DNA of 64,000 nt from Bremerella sp. TYQ1. GTDB lineage: Bacteria; Planctomycetota; Planctomycetia; Pirellulales; Pirellulaceae. Position numbers and translations under genes: made by a program. Each line of letters opens with the position of its first letter. The first letter of the stretch is position 1. Positions 38,120 through 47,715 of the stretch are shown here, piece after piece. The notes below the pieces were generated by a model. It had not been told where the DNA came from, did no database searches, and saw nothing but the letters and a program-made list of their open reading frames with translations. The stretch is from the NCBI RefSeq assembly GCF_020150455.1, contig NZ_CP083740.1, forward strand, positions 3,038,001 to 3,102,000. Direction: 5' to 3'.

Positions 38120-39520
38120 GTGACCACGACTCCTGCCGCCTTTCAGCGCTGCATCTCGCCCGAGTGCGGCCAGACGTACGATCTTTCCCAAGTTCTCGTT
38201 GCTTGTCCCAAGTGTGGCGATCTGCTCGATATCGCCTACGATTGGGATCGCTGTGAACCGCCGAAAACCTGGAAAGATATCGAAGCCAACTGGGCCAAAC
38301 GGACCAATCCGCTGAACTTTAGTGGTGTCTGGCGTTTCCGTTCGCTCTTCCCTTATGCGACCGACGAGCAGATTGTCACGCTCGGCGAAGGGCAAACACT
38401 TCTACAGCAGACCGATCATGTCGGCAAATTCGTCGGTCTCGATCCTGGTAAGCTGCACCTTCAATACGAAGGGATGAATCCGAGCGGGAGCTTCAAAGAC
38501 AACGGCATGACCGCCGCGTTTACCCATGCTCGAATGGTTGGCGCCAAGCGAGCCGCGTGTGCTTCGACCGGCAACACGAGTGCGTCGTTGGCGATGTACT
38601 GCAGCGTGACCCGCTTGATGAAAGCGGTCATTTTCATCGGCAGCGGGAAAATCTCGTACGGCAAGCTCTCCCAAGCTCTCGACTATGGCGCGCTAACGCT
38701 ACAAATTGCGGGCGACTTCGACGATGCGATGGCTCGCGTGAAAGAAGTCAGCAAGGACATGGGCATTTACCTGGTCAACAGTGTGAATCCATTCCGCCTG
38801 GAAGGCCAGAAGTCGGTGATGTTCCGCGTGCTGGAAGCATTGCAATGGGAACCGCCAGATTGGATTGTCGTCCCCGGCGGGAACCTTGGTAACAGCAGTG
38901 CATTCGGAAAAGCATTCGCCGAACTGAAAGAACTGGGCCTCATCAGCCGAATTCCTCGACTGGCGGTCATCAACGCCAGCGGTGCCGATACGCTCGATCA
39001 GCTTTACAACAATCACGATGTCCGCTGGAACGACGGTCGCTACCCACGTGAAACGATCGGCGACTACTACAAGAAGATGGACGAAGCTCAAGCCAAAGCG
39101 TCTACGCTTGCCAGCGCGATCGAAATCAATCGACCAGTCAACTTGCACAAATGCTTGCGAGCTTTAAACGACTGCGACGGCGTCGTGCGTCAGGTTTCCG
39201 ATCAAGAGATCATGGATGCCAAAAGCCAAGTCGGTGCCGGCGGAATGGGCTGCGAGCCAGCAAGTGCCGCGAGCGTGGCTGGCGCGAAGATCCTCCGCGA
39301 GCAAGGCATCATCGCTCCAAGCGATCGCGTTGTCTGCATCCTGACCGGACACCTTCTGAAAGATCCGAACGCGACGGTTGCCTACCATACAACCGATCAG
39401 GAGACGTTCAACAAAGTTCTCGGTAGCCGAGGCGTCAAGCGAGCCACATTCGCGAACCGCTCAGTCCCCGTAAAGAACGACATGAACGATATCGTTCAAG
39501 CGATTCAGCTATACGGCTAG
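38120..39520 (+). CDS. thrC: Threonine synthase
   Basis: Converts O-phosphohomoserine to threonine with PLP. 466 residues, GTG start at 38120. The N-terminus has a small zinc ribbon (CISPECG and CPKCG) seen in archaeal-like and many bacterial threonine synthases. Core motifs follow: [11 protein letters not shown] with the Schiff-base lysine, [24 protein letters not shown] and [18 protein letters not shown]. This is the long form that includes extra residues in the C-terminal third. No other threonine-pathway gene is beside it; dapB, of the aspartate family, comes next 135 bases downstream. Confidence 0.95.
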   Translation: MTTTPAAFQRCISPECGQTYDLSQVLVACPKCGDLLDIAYDWDRCEPPKTWKDIEANWAKRTNPLNFSGVWRFRSLFPYATDEQIVTLGEGQTLLQQTDHVGKFVGLDPGKLHLQYEGMNPSGSFKDNGMTAAFTHARMVGAKRAACASTGNTSASLAMYCSVTRLMKAVIFIGSGKISYGKLSQALDYGALTLQIAGDFDDAMARVKEVSKDMGIYLVNSVNPFRLEGQKSVMFRVLEALQWEPPDWIVVPGGNLGNSSAFGKAFAELKELGLISRIPRLAVINASGADTLDQLYNNHDVRWNDGRYPRETIGDYYKKMDEAQAKASTLASAIEINRPVNLHKCLRALNDCDGVVRQVSDQEIMDAKSQVGAGGMGCEPASAASVAGAKILREQGIIAPSDRVVCILTGHLLKDPNATVAYHTTDQETFNKVLGSRGVKRATFANRSVPVKNDMNDIVQAIQLYG

Positions 39521-39545
39521 AAGCCATCAACGATTTGCCAGGTGC

Positions 39546-39611
39546 CATGCTCACGCCTGGATGAGCATGCTTCTATTAGATGCAAGCCATGCCCACGCGG
39601 ATGTGAGCATG
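39546..39611. repeat. Dispersed repeat, inverted pair
   Basis: Two related 24-base units, 39546-39569 and 39588-39611, both starting catg and ending gcatg. The second unit is the exact reverse complement of 55854-55877. Each unit is nearly palindromic, so each can fold as a small hairpin. The element lies between thrC and dapB and produces a false in-frame extension of dapB. Confidence 0.7.
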
Positions 39612-39655
39612 TCCCCCTATTGATCCATTCATTGACCGTCACGAAAGATTTGATC

Positions 39656-40450
39656 ATGCCAACACGAGTCGCAATCAACGGAGCCGCGGGACGCATGGGG
39701 CAACGGCTTGTTGCCCTCGGTAGCCAGGACGAATCGTTGGAAGTAGTTACCTGCTTCGAGCACTCCGGACATACCAAGTTCGGCGAAGATGCCGGCAGTG
39801 TGGCTGGTATCGGTGAGATCGGCATTCGGTTGGCAGAAGAAACATCGGCCCAGTTCGATGCGATCATCGACTTCTCGGTTCCCGCAGGTGCCGATGCGGC
39901 AGTCGAACGTGCGCTGAATGCCAAAGCGGCGCTCGTGATGGCCACCACCGGCTTGGACGAAAATCAACAGGCCAGCATTCGTGAAGCAGCCAAAGTCATT
40001 CCTGTGGTTTGGGCTCCGAGCATGAGCACCACCGTTAACTTAACGATGAAGCTGTGCGAGATTGCTGCCGAAGCGCTGAAAGACATCCCGGGCGGTGCGG
40101 ACGTCGAAGTTCTGGAGCGTCATCACCGCTTCAAAGAAGACAGCCCGAGCGGGACCGCCTTGCGATTCGGTGAGCTGATCGCCAACAAGATGGGGATCAC
40201 GAACTTTGTCCATGGACGCGAAGGTCGCCCGGGCACTCGTCCGCATAACGAGCTTGCCTACCACGCGATCCGTACCGGCGACAACCCTGGCGAGCACACC
40301 ATCATCTTTGGGCTGCTCGGCGAAACGATCGAAATGACCGTCCGAGCCAGCAACCGCGACTGCTACGCCAGCGGGGCCCTGCAAGCGGCCAAGTTCGCCG
40401 CCGGAAAAGATCCCGGTCTCTACAACATGAACGACGTGCTGGGTCTGTAA
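39656..40450 (+). CDS. dapB: 4-hydroxy-tetrahydrodipicolinate reductase
   Basis: NAD(P)H-dependent step of lysine and diaminopimelate synthesis. 264 residues from the ATG at 39656 (MPTRVAINGAAGRMGQ); the frame runs back to 39542 only through the repeat element and is rejected. Visible are the nucleotide-binding GAAGRMG, ATTGLDENQ, the catalytic HHRFKEDSPSGTAL and the C-terminal NDVLGL. In planctomycetes, which vary in cell-wall chemistry, the gene is still expected for lysine. Confidence 0.96.
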   Translation: MPTRVAINGAAGRMGQRLVALGSQDESLEVVTCFEHSGHTKFGEDAGSVAGIGEIGIRLAEETSAQFDAIIDFSVPAGADAAVERALNAKAALVMATTGLDENQQASIREAAKVIPVVWAPSMSTTVNLTMKLCEIAAEALKDIPGGADVEVLERHHRFKEDSPSGTALRFGELIANKMGITNFVHGREGRPGTRPHNELAYHAIRTGDNPGEHTIIFGLLGETIEMTVRASNRDCYASGALQAAKFAAGKDPGLYNMNDVLGL

Positions 40451-40596
40451 GATCAAAAAAGCTGAATGCGATTAAATTGCGGGAGTGGCCCCCAAAGGAA
40501 AGGGGAACCATTCCCGTTTTCTTTTGTTTATACTTTGTGCTCCTACCTCATCTTCGAGCCCTCACCGGATTTACCATCCTTACATTGGAGCACACC

Positions 40597-41352
40597 ATGA
40601 AACGCCTCTTCGATCGCGCGGCTTTTTGCGCCGTGGCACTTGTTGGAACCATGTTTGCCGCTTCGGCTAATGCCGCGGAACCACAACCGCCGGAAGGCTT
40701 CAAAGCCTTGTTCAATGGCAAAGATCTCACCGGCTGGTATGGCCTGAATCCTCATCAATCGGCCAACTTGAAGGGCGAAAAGAAAGAGGAAAACCTCAAA
40801 AAGCAGCGAGCTGAATTCGCCGAGCATTGGACGGTTGAAGATGGCGAACTAGTCAACGACGGCCATGGTCCTTACGCCACGACCGAAAAAGACTTTGGCG
40901 ACATCGAACTGATGATCGATTATAAAACCGTCCCCAAGGCGGATAGCGGTATCTACTTGCGAGGGACCCCTCAGGTTCAAATCTGGGACGTCACAACTCC
41001 GTTCAATCCAGAACAACCGAACATCAAACGCCACCTCGGTTCCGGCAGCCTCTGGAACAATTCGGTCGGTGCCCCTGGTCGTGATCCACTGGTCCTGGCC
41101 GATCGTCCCTTCGGCGAATGGAACTCGGTGAAAGTTCGCCAGGTCGGCGACGTCACTTGGGTTTGGCTGAACGACAAGTTGGTCGTTGACGGTGCCGTCA
41201 TGGAAAACTACTGGGATCGCAGCAAGCCACTTCCTGCAACCGGACCGATCATGCTGCAAACGCATGGTGGCGAAATCCGCTGGAAGAATATCTTTATTCG
41301 CGAAATCAGTGAAGAAGAAGGCAAGGAAATCCTGGCCAAAGCCAAGAAGTAA
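40597..41352 (+). CDS. Secreted DUF1080 (3-keto-disaccharide hydrolase-like) protein
   Basis: 251 residues from the ATG at 40597, with GGAG eight bases upstream; a longer frame from 40477 is rejected. A signal peptide ends near ASANA-A. The mature part is a concanavalin-like DUF1080 domain: GFKALFNGKDLTGWYG, DGELVNDGHGPYATT, DYKTVPKADSGIYLRG, QIWDVT, and MLQTHGGEIRWKNIFIREI at the end. Members act on glycosides, some on 3-keto sugars, outside the cell. The stretch of charged residues near 55-75 (KKEENLKKQRAEF) is unusual. It is convergent with a sulfatase gene, which fits polysaccharide breakdown. Confidence 0.9.
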   Translation: MKRLFDRAAFCAVALVGTMFAASANAAEPQPPEGFKALFNGKDLTGWYGLNPHQSANLKGEKKEENLKKQRAEFAEHWTVEDGELVNDGHGPYATTEKDFGDIELMIDYKTVPKADSGIYLRGTPQVQIWDVTTPFNPEQPNIKRHLGSGSLWNNSVGAPGRDPLVLADRPFGEWNSVKVRQVGDVTWVWLNDKLVVDGAVMENYWDRSKPLPATGPIMLQTHGGEIRWKNIFIREISEEEGKEILAKAKK

Positions 41353-41385
41353 TCGCTTCACGCGGATTATCAAAAGCAGATCGTT

Positions 41386-41413
41386 CATTGCCCCGGATCC
41401 TTCCGGGGCAATG
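41386..41413. terminator. Bidirectional terminator hairpin
   Basis: CATTGCCCCGGA and its exact reverse complement flank a four-base loop (12 pairs) between the convergent DUF1080 and sulfatase genes. Neither strand has a long T run, but the position fits transcript ends for both. Confidence 0.65.
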
Positions 41414-41443
41414 TCGTTTCGAAGGGGGCGTTCTCGTTAAACG

Positions 41444-42916
41444 CTACTTCACCCAGCCTGCCGAACGAACACCGGTTCCTTCGACGCCGGTCAGCGAATC
41501 GCCCAAATCTGCACGAATCGGCTCGGCCAATTTCTTTAGTCGCTCGACCACCTCAGGGTGCTGCTCAGCGAGATTCTTTGTCTCGCCAGGATCTGCGTCT
41601 AAATCAAACAGACTCAACTCGATCTTCTCGACACGACCACCATGGCGACTGGCGATGCCTTCAATCCCACTTTGGGTGATCGACTGGGCCGGGTTCTTTC
41701 CCCAGTTGGAAGGCTTGCCACCTTTGCCTGGTTCGGCGGCGACGGTGATGTAAGGGTGTGGGAAATGCAACTTCCATTTGCCACTTCGCACCGCTTGCAG
41801 TCCGGTGCCACCGTAGAAAAATAGGGCTTCGTGCGGAGTCTTCCCCTCTTTGGTTAGCATCACATCCGCGATGTCGAGACCGTCGATCTTCTTGGTAGGC
41901 ATTTTTCCACCCACCAGCTTGGTGAGCGTGGGAACCAAGTCGATCGACATGATCGGTTCTTTGCACACATGATCGGCCGGAATATGTCCTGGCCACCGCA
42001 TAACGCACGGCACGCGAACGCCCCCTTCAAACGTGGTCAGCTTGCCTTCCCGGAAGGGACCTGCATCGCCGGCATGCTCTCCGTAACTCGGCCATGGTCC
42101 GTTGTCGCTGAAGAAGATGACAATCGTGTTTTCAGCGAGTTCCAAACGATCGAGCGTTCGCATCAATTCGCCCACCGACCAATCCAGTTCTTCGATCACA
42201 TCGCCATACAGCCCATGCCGTGTACGACCGCGAAATTCTTCCGAAGCAAAGATCGGCACATGCGGCATGATGTGCGGCAAGTAAAGAAAGAATGGCCGCT
42301 CTTGATTTCGCTCGATAAACGAAATTGCTTTTTCGGTAATTCGTTTCGTAAAGAAGCTTTGGTCAGGGTCCAGCTCGACAACCGTTTCTCCTTCGTACAA
42401 CGGATACGGCGGCATCTCAGCGGCGAGCACAGGATGATACTTCGTATTGTCATTGGAATAAGGCGTACCGAACCATTCATCGAACCCGTTTCGCGTCGGC
42501 CAAAACTCCATCACCGTTCCAAGATGCCACTTGCCCATCCCAGCGGTCGCATATCCGAGATCCTTAAACATCTCCGGTAGCAAATACTCGTCCGGATGAA
42601 TTCCATTCTTACTGGTATGGTTCAGCGCGCCTTGCAAACTTAATCGGTTGGGATAGCACCCACTAAGAAACGCCGCGCGGCTGGCCGTGCAAACCGGCTG
42701 AGCGACGTAAAAGTTCGTGAACCGGGTTCCCTGCCCCGCAAGTCGATCAAGATTGGGCGTCTCGAAGCCTTTCGCTCCTTGACTGCTCATATCGCCGTAA
42801 CCCATGTCATCGGTCACGATCAAAATGACATTCGGCAAAGGATCTGGCGATGCCTGGGCAAGCAGCGTCGAACAAGCAAACAGCAACGATACGATGGCGG
42901 CAAGGGAAGTCTTCAT
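41444..42916 (-). CDS. Secreted sulfatase (arylsulfatase type)
   Basis: 490 residues with a signal peptide (about 1-22, ending TLLAQA). Type I sulfatase fold: NVILIVTDDMGYGDMS supplies the first calcium ligands, VCTASRAAFLSG is the site where Cys becomes formylglycine (CxASR rather than the usual CxPSR), GKWHLG the next, and DNGPWPSYG the later metal ligands. It removes sulfate esters from polysaccharides or smaller molecules; substrate unknown. A formylglycine-generating enzyme must be encoded elsewhere. It ends close to the convergent DUF1080 gene. Confidence 0.94.
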   Translation of the reverse strand: MKTSLAAIVSLLFACSTLLAQASPDPLPNVILIVTDDMGYGDMSSQGAKGFETPNLDRLAGQGTRFTNFYVAQPVCTASRAAFLSGCYPNRLSLQGALNHTSKNGIHPDEYLLPEMFKDLGYATAGMGKWHLGTVMEFWPTRNGFDEWFGTPYSNDNTKYHPVLAAEMPPYPLYEGETVVELDPDQSFFTKRITEKAISFIERNQERPFFLYLPHIMPHVPIFASEEFRGRTRHGLYGDVIEELDWSVGELMRTLDRLELAENTIVIFFSDNGPWPSYGEHAGDAGPFREGKLTTFEGGVRVPCVMRWPGHIPADHVCKEPIMSIDLVPTLTKLVGGKMPTKKIDGLDIADVMLTKEGKTPHEALFFYGGTGLQAVRSGKWKLHFPHPYITVAAEPGKGGKPSNWGKNPAQSITQSGIEGIASRHGGRVEKIELSLFDLDADPGETKNLAEQHPEVVERLKKLAEPIRADLGDSLTGVEGTGVRSAGWVK

Positions 42917-43092
42917 GATGGGATCTCAGGTGGGGTTGGGAGACACGAGAAGCGGCCCCCATTCTGAAATCCTGATGTCCGCGCGTCAACAAAAATAGCG
43001 GGCCGAGCGATCGGACGAGGGTGCGATGCATCCTCCAAGATCGTCTCGAACCCGCTACGTCCTGCTACGTCGGCGGTGACTGCAAAAGAGGC

Positions 43093-43569
43093 TTATCGCC
43101 GTCCTCCGCTTTGTAGATTCATCTTGCGTTTATCTTCGGCCGAAAGTCCTGACTTTGGCTTCAGCTCTTCCCCTTCTAACTCAACGTTCAATGTTGGGTT
43201 GGAAGCGGCAATCTCCATTTCCATAGTCGACTGCGAGTTGAACTTGGGCGGCACGAATTGAAACATGATGGGCTGAGCCTCGGGAATCCGGTCGGTCGGA
43301 GGCGTTTCGCCGATCTTCTTTTCGGCAGTCACTTTCACCAGGCGAAGTCCTGGAGTGGTTTGCAAGGTGAACTTTCCATCTACGATTTCCGCACTTGCGA
43401 AGTGCCCGTCGTTGACTGGCTGCAGCTCGATATATCCCTTTTGGATCGGTTGCCCGTTCCAAGTTGCCGTTCCTTCGACTTCCATTTTGCCGTCCCCGTT
43501 GCACCCCAACAGTGCAACGAGAGCGAGCATTGCGAGACACATCAGGCTTCGTGACGAGGTGGTGGCCAT
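43093..43569 (-). CDS. Small lipoprotein of unknown function
   Basis: 158 residues. The lipobox ALLGC at about residue 23 after a hydrophobic stretch marks a signal peptidase II substrate. The mature part is beta-rich (EGTATWNGQPIQKGYIELQP, FTLQTTPGLRLVKVTAEKK), of the transthyretin- or carboxypeptidase-regulatory-like type that planctomycetes place next to DUF1559 genes. It follows the DUF1559 gene by 57 bases on the same strand and is probably cotranscribed with it. Function unknown. Confidence 0.82.
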   Translation of the reverse strand: MATTSSRSLMCLAMLALVALLGCNGDGKMEVEGTATWNGQPIQKGYIELQPVNDGHFASAEIVDGKFTLQTTPGLRLVKVTAEKKIGETPPTDRIPEAQPIMFQFVPPKFNSQSTMEMEIAASNPTLNVELEGEELKPKSGLSAEDKRKMNLQSGGRR

Positions 43570-43626
43570 GATGTTACTTCTCCGGTAATTAGAAGAGCGA
43601 TTGTTGGAAAACCGATTGCGTGGCGA

Positions 43627-44583
43627 TTAGTATTCCGCGAGAACTTCGCCACCGTTTCGTGTTCCCAGGCCACGCCAAACGGTCAAGTTCACCGTCTCGG
43701 CAACGAATCGAACTGAGCCATCGGTCAGTGCGACATTCACGCCGCCTGGATGCCAGCTGCGTGGAGCAACCACGTTGGCTCCCCAGTCCCAATCGGCATG
43801 TTGAGTACACTTGGCCCCCAGAGCACCTCCCAGGTTCAAATGGCAACGGTTGGTACGATCGTTCGCATCAGCGTTGGGTGTCAGGAATGTCGTGAAACCA
43901 GCTCCCATAGCGACTTGAGCACGACCGATGCTGCTCCAGTAGTCTTCTTCCGAAGGGGTGATGATTTCCGAGAACAATAGCGTGTTGGACAAACCGTCTG
44001 TACAATCGCGAAGTCCAGCCGCTTTCTCCGGAACGAACATGCCCGCTTTTCCAGCGTAGCCATCGACCACATTCCATGGCGTCCCGGAGTTGAAGTTCGA
44101 GTCGCCGTAGCAAACGACATAGTTATGCAGCGAGTTCTGCCAATCGTCGGCACCCACTTCCTGGATCTTGCTATCGTCCGAAGGACACAGCATCGCGTCC
44201 AAAAGCTGCATACGAGCATAGCTTCGAACCGAAGCGCCGCCGTTGATCTTTACGGTCAAGTTCAGTTCTTCGTACATCGCGTTTTCTTCGATGAACGGAA
44301 GGATATAGCAGTACCACGAGTAAGAGTCGCGGCCCCAAGCAGCATTGTTGTAGCTACCCGCAGGAAGCTTGCCGTAGGTGTCGTGATGATTGTGCATGGC
44401 CAACGCCAATTGCTTTTGCTGGTTGGTGCACTGCATACGTCGAGCAGCTTCGCGAGCTTGCTGAACCGCAGGCAGCAACAGAGCAATCAAAACACCGATG
44501 ATCGCGATGACGACCAGCAATTCAACCAAAGTGAAACCACGTCGTTGATGACGTCCGACCAAGTTGCAAGAGGCGTTGCACAT
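43627..44583 (-). CDS. DUF1559 domain protein with prepilin-type N-terminus
   Basis: 318 residues from the ATG at 44583, with AAAGG eight bases upstream; an ATG at 44613 is in frame but weaker. A type IV pilin-like leader, RRGFTLVELLVVIAIIGV, is followed by LLLPAVQQAREAARRMQC, the typical DUF1559 start. The C-terminus has the family's H-x9-DG motif in WHPGGVNVALTDGSVRF. Such proteins are present in dozens of copies in planctomycete genomes and are thought to form pseudopili or surface structures. It comes before the lipoprotein gene. Confidence 0.93.
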   Translation of the reverse strand: MCNASCNLVGRHQRRGFTLVELLVVIAIIGVLIALLLPAVQQAREAARRMQCTNQQKQLALAMHNHHDTYGKLPAGSYNNAAWGRDSYSWYCYILPFIEENAMYEELNLTVKINGGASVRSYARMQLLDAMLCPSDDSKIQEVGADDWQNSLHNYVVCYGDSNFNSGTPWNVVDGYAGKAGMFVPEKAAGLRDCTDGLSNTLLFSEIITPSEEDYWSSIGRAQVAMGAGFTTFLTPNADANDRTNRCHLNLGGALGAKCTQHADWDWGANVVAPRSWHPGGVNVALTDGSVRFVAETVNLTVWRGLGTRNGGEVLAEY

Positions 44584-45035
44584 GGGATGGAACCTTTCAG
44601 GATAAGGAGCCATATCTACGACTAAGAAGTATGAGACTTAGCACGCAAGATAAGGGGACTCTTCAGGAATCCTACGAAAAGAAAAGCAAAACAAAAATTA
44701 GGCACGAACGATGATTTTTCACACCTGAGGTGAGATCGCCACGCTTAAGATCCGACAAGGAGGCAAACTTGGCAGTAAGCATTGGGCAATCGCGTCAGGC
44801 GATTTTTCCAGAATATCAATGAGCGCTGCAAAACCCAATGAAACATTATTCATACATGCCTTAGTAATTTACATGTACATTTGGCATACCTCGTGTCGCA
44901 AAAGCTCTGATCCAGCGTCCTTTTTTGCGTCTGTTTTTCTAGGAAATGATTGCAAAACGGGTGGTTCCGAGGGAAGAATGGGACGTTCCTCCTCATTCAC
45001 CCTGCCCATAGCCTTGTTAATGGAAGTCGCCCCGA
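44584..45035. other. Divergent intergenic region
   Basis: 452 bases between the DUF1559 gene and the second sulfatase, transcribed away from each other, so both promoters should be here. The middle (44640-44720) is AT-rich. A 93-codon plus frame starting at 44819 overlaps the sulfatase start and is not credible. Confidence 0.4.
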
Positions 45036-46415
45036 ATGATTCGCGTACTATTCATTTTGCTTCTACTTTTGACCATCACGCCTGCAATTGGGGCGGCTGA
45101 GCGTCCCAATGTGTTATTTATTGCCGTCGATGACCTACGCCCCGAGCTCGGTTGTTACGGAAAGCCGCATATCCACTCGCCTAATATCGATCGTCTCGCC
45201 GCGGAAGGCACCACCTTTGAGCGGTCGTTCTGCATGGTTCCCACGTGCGGGGCATCGCGTGCTTCGTTGATGACGAGTATTCGACCGACCAAGAAACGGT
45301 TCGTTTCGTATCTTGCCTCGGCCGAAGAAGAAGCCCCCGGCATTGTTACGCTCAATACCCACTTCAAAAACGCTGGCTACACGACGATCTCGAACGGCAA
45401 GATCTTCCATCATGCGAGCGATAACGCCGATGGTTGGAGCGAAAAGCCTTGGCGTCCCAAGGGGCCGAGCTACAAGCTGCCGGAAAGCCTCGCTGCCGCG
45501 AAAACCACGCCCAAAAAGCGTGGCCCTGCCTATGAAGCGGCTGACGTGAAAGACGACTTCTATCGCGATGGCAAGCTGGCCAACAAGACAATCAAGGACC
45601 TCCAGCGGCTCAAGGAACAAGACCAGCCGTTCTTCCTTGCCGTTGGTTTTTTCAAGCCGCATCTGCCGTTTGTCGCCCCGCAGAAGTACTGGGATCTCTA
45701 CGATCCAAGCACGATCGAATTGCCGGAAACGTATCATCGCCCAAAAGATGCTCCAAACGTTGCGATCCACAGCTCAGGCGAACTCCGCGCCTATGCTGGC
45801 ATTCCGAAAAAGGGACCTGTTTCGGACGAAACGGCTCTGAACATGATCCGCGGTTACTATGCGTGCGTCAGTTATACGGATGCCAACATCGGCCGCCTGC
45901 TCGACGAACTGGACCGTCTGGATCTCGCCAAAGACACGATCGTCGCCCTCTGGGGTGATCATGGCTGGAACCTCGGCGAGCATACTTTGTGGTGCAAACA
46001 TTCCTGCTTCGAAACGTCGATGCACGCGCCGCTGATTGTTAAAGTGCCCGGCAAATATGCCGGTCAGAAGACGGCGGCGTTGACGGAATTCATCGACATC
46101 TATCCTTCCCTCTGCGAACTGTGCGGGCTCGAAACTCCACAGCACTGCCAAGGCGAAAGCTTCGTTCGCCTACTGAAAGATCCAGCTGCCGAGGGCAAGC
46201 CATTCGCGGTTGGTCGGTTCGGCCCGGGAGACACGATCCGCTCCGATCAGTTCCGCTACACCGAGTACTTCGGCAAAGATGGCAACGTCCATTCGACAAT
46301 GCTTTACGACCACCAAAGCGATCCTCAGGAAGATACCAACGTCGCTGAAAAGCCTGCCGTACAGCAAGATGTCAAAGAGCTTTCCAAGCAGCTCCAACAG
46401 CGGAAAGGAAAGTAA
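45036..46415 (+). CDS. Secreted sulfatase (iduronate-2-sulfatase type)
   Basis: 459 residues with a signal peptide (MIRVLFILLLLLTITPAIGA). The start NVLFIAVDDLRPELGCYG and the later NGKIFHHASDN, FFLAVGFFKPHLPFVAPQKY and WGDHGWNLGEHTLWCKHS are the pattern of the iduronate-2-sulfatase branch. The formylglycine site is TCGASRASLMTS, again with Ala in place of Pro. Expected to act outside the cytoplasm on sulfated polysaccharides. It lies divergent from the DUF1559 gene; a weak TGGAAG precedes the start. Confidence 0.93.
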   Translation: MIRVLFILLLLLTITPAIGAAERPNVLFIAVDDLRPELGCYGKPHIHSPNIDRLAAEGTTFERSFCMVPTCGASRASLMTSIRPTKKRFVSYLASAEEEAPGIVTLNTHFKNAGYTTISNGKIFHHASDNADGWSEKPWRPKGPSYKLPESLAAAKTTPKKRGPAYEAADVKDDFYRDGKLANKTIKDLQRLKEQDQPFFLAVGFFKPHLPFVAPQKYWDLYDPSTIELPETYHRPKDAPNVAIHSSGELRAYAGIPKKGPVSDETALNMIRGYYACVSYTDANIGRLLDELDRLDLAKDTIVALWGDHGWNLGEHTLWCKHSCFETSMHAPLIVKVPGKYAGQKTAALTEFIDIYPSLCELCGLETPQHCQGESFVRLLKDPAAEGKPFAVGRFGPGDTIRSDQFRYTEYFGKDGNVHSTMLYDHQSDPQEDTNVAEKPAVQQDVKELSKQLQQRKGK

Positions 46416-46831
46416 TCGCTCGCGCGACGCTTTCTCGTAATGGCTGACTGTCGGCCATGAAGACCTTCAAGCCGAGCGTGACCGAGCGATGTCACGTTCG
46501 GCTTATTGCATATCGGGAGGGGCGTTTTTTCTGCCACGTGCTTTGTCCCTCTAAGCTTGGAAATTGCCCGAATTCGCCGCACATGGCCTGCACACAACCG
46601 AATATTTACCAAGTACTTTTTGTACACTTGGACAATACTTCGTTACAATAAGTATCACTCGCGATGAAACGTGCTTTCGGCACAATTAAGGGGAGCCAAA
46701 AGCACACTTAAGGTCCGTGATTCTCGCAGCTACCAGGCGGCCCCGGTCTGGCTCTGCTTCCGGTTGTGTGCTTGCAGCCATCGCGGTAGGCTACCATTCT
46801 GGTGCGACGATTCTTTGACGACGGATGGCTG
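46416..46831. other. Intergenic region
   Basis: 416 bases. Apart from the promoter-like element at 46620-46649 it holds a small inverted repeat (ccaagt...acttgg, about 46608-46630) just before and over the -35 box. About 180 bases separate the element from the next gene; no ORF or known RNA is recognised there. Confidence 0.4.
46620..46649 (+). promoter_or_regulatory. Promoter-like element upstream of two unknown genes
   Basis: TTGTAC, an 18-base spacer and TACAAT, pointing at the 46832 gene. Sixteen bases ending in the -10 box are identical to those at 1128-1143, and the -35 to -10 spacing is the same. It would give a leader of about 175 bases. Confidence 0.45.
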
Positions 46832-47155
46832 ATGAAATATTTCTACTTCGACAACACGACCCAAGAAGGCGTCGAATCGAATGCCACGCTGGAAGGTCAG
46901 GAAGCGGACATTCTGAACGCCTGGGAAACGCTTTCTCCGGTCGAAGGATCGTTCCTGGGCGTCTATTGCGAGAACGGCCAGATCATGCAGTTCATGTGGG
47001 AAGAGAACTACATTCAGCTCGATATCCCCGACGCCGACCGCAGTGGGTCGATGCAAAAACCGGTCACGCGATCAGAAGCGAGCGAGCTGCTGCAGCAAAC
47101 CATCCGTGGGGCCGATCCCAGCGAGATCCCCGATCTTGAATTCTTTCAGTGGTAA
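46832..47155 (+). CDS. Hypothetical protein
   Basis: 107 residues from the ATG at 46832; a GTG 30 bases upstream is in frame. Acidic, mixed alpha/beta in appearance (MKYFYFDNTTQEGVES, LGVYCENGQIMQFMWEENYI), with no signal peptide, helix or motif that I recognise. The C-terminus is helical and acidic (SEASELLQQTIRGADPSEIP). It is followed nine bases later by another small unknown gene, so the two form an operon. Confidence 0.7.
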   Translation: MKYFYFDNTTQEGVESNATLEGQEADILNAWETLSPVEGSFLGVYCENGQIMQFMWEENYIQLDIPDADRSGSMQKPVTRSEASELLQQTIRGADPSEIPDLEFFQW

Positions 47156-47164
47156 CGACAAGCG

Positions 47165-47524
47165 ATGGCCAAATGTGACGAAGGCTACCTGTGCGATGTA
47201 TGCGGGCAGCCGGTCGAACGAATCTTTGAATCGGATCTCTACCTCCGCTACGTCATCGGCCAGCTCGATCCGGAAGTGCTGCACACCACGCCGGAACGCC
47301 ATGTGAAATGCAATCCCGCGTTGGCCCAGTTCATCGTCCACGAGAAGTTCAAACCGGTCGCCTGTCCCGGCGATTTCGACAAACAAAATCTCGACCCGGC
47401 GTTCGTTCAGCAGCGGGAAATGCTCGTCACACGTGGCTACGAACGCCTAAGAGAACTGGCCAGGCTCGATCTTCCGATTGTTGATTACCCCTTGCCGGAG
47501 TTCCGGGGGAAATTCGCGAAGTAA
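47165..47524 (+). CDS. Hypothetical protein with possible zinc-binding cysteines
   Basis: 119 residues, ATG nine bases after the previous stop. The N-terminus KCDEGYLCDVCGQPVERI has cysteines at about 4, 10 and 13, with others further on (VKCNPALAQ, VACPGDFD), a pattern that could bind zinc or an iron centre. The rest is helical. No family is named with confidence. The last 34 bases of the gene, or nearly so, are copied at 48212-48245. Confidence 0.72.
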   Translation: MAKCDEGYLCDVCGQPVERIFESDLYLRYVIGQLDPEVLHTTPERHVKCNPALAQFIVHEKFKPVACPGDFDKQNLDPAFVQQREMLVTRGYERLRELARLDLPIVDYPLPEFRGKFAK

Positions 47525-47566
47525 ACTGGTAGGCGCGACTTTGGATCGTACATCCCGCATTCCCTT

Positions 47567-47691
47567 GGGTAGCCCGCGGTTGCTTGCAACCCGGGGAGCG
47601 CAGCGAACAGAGGTTTCCGGATGAGTAAACCGCACCCCAAGACCTCGATTCGGCTTCGCCTCCCCAGGTTACAAGCAACCATGGGCAACCC
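47567..47691. repeat. Long imperfect inverted repeat
   Basis: Arms of 32 bases at 47567-47598 and 47660-47691 are reverse complements with about five mismatches, separated by 61 bases. The outer part of each arm reads GGGT(A/T)GCCC. No open frame lies inside. It sits directly before the GNAT gene and could be a non-autonomous mobile element or a stable RNA hairpin. Confidence 0.6.
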
Positions 47692-47715
47692 GTGAATCGA
47701 CGGAGCAAGCAATTC

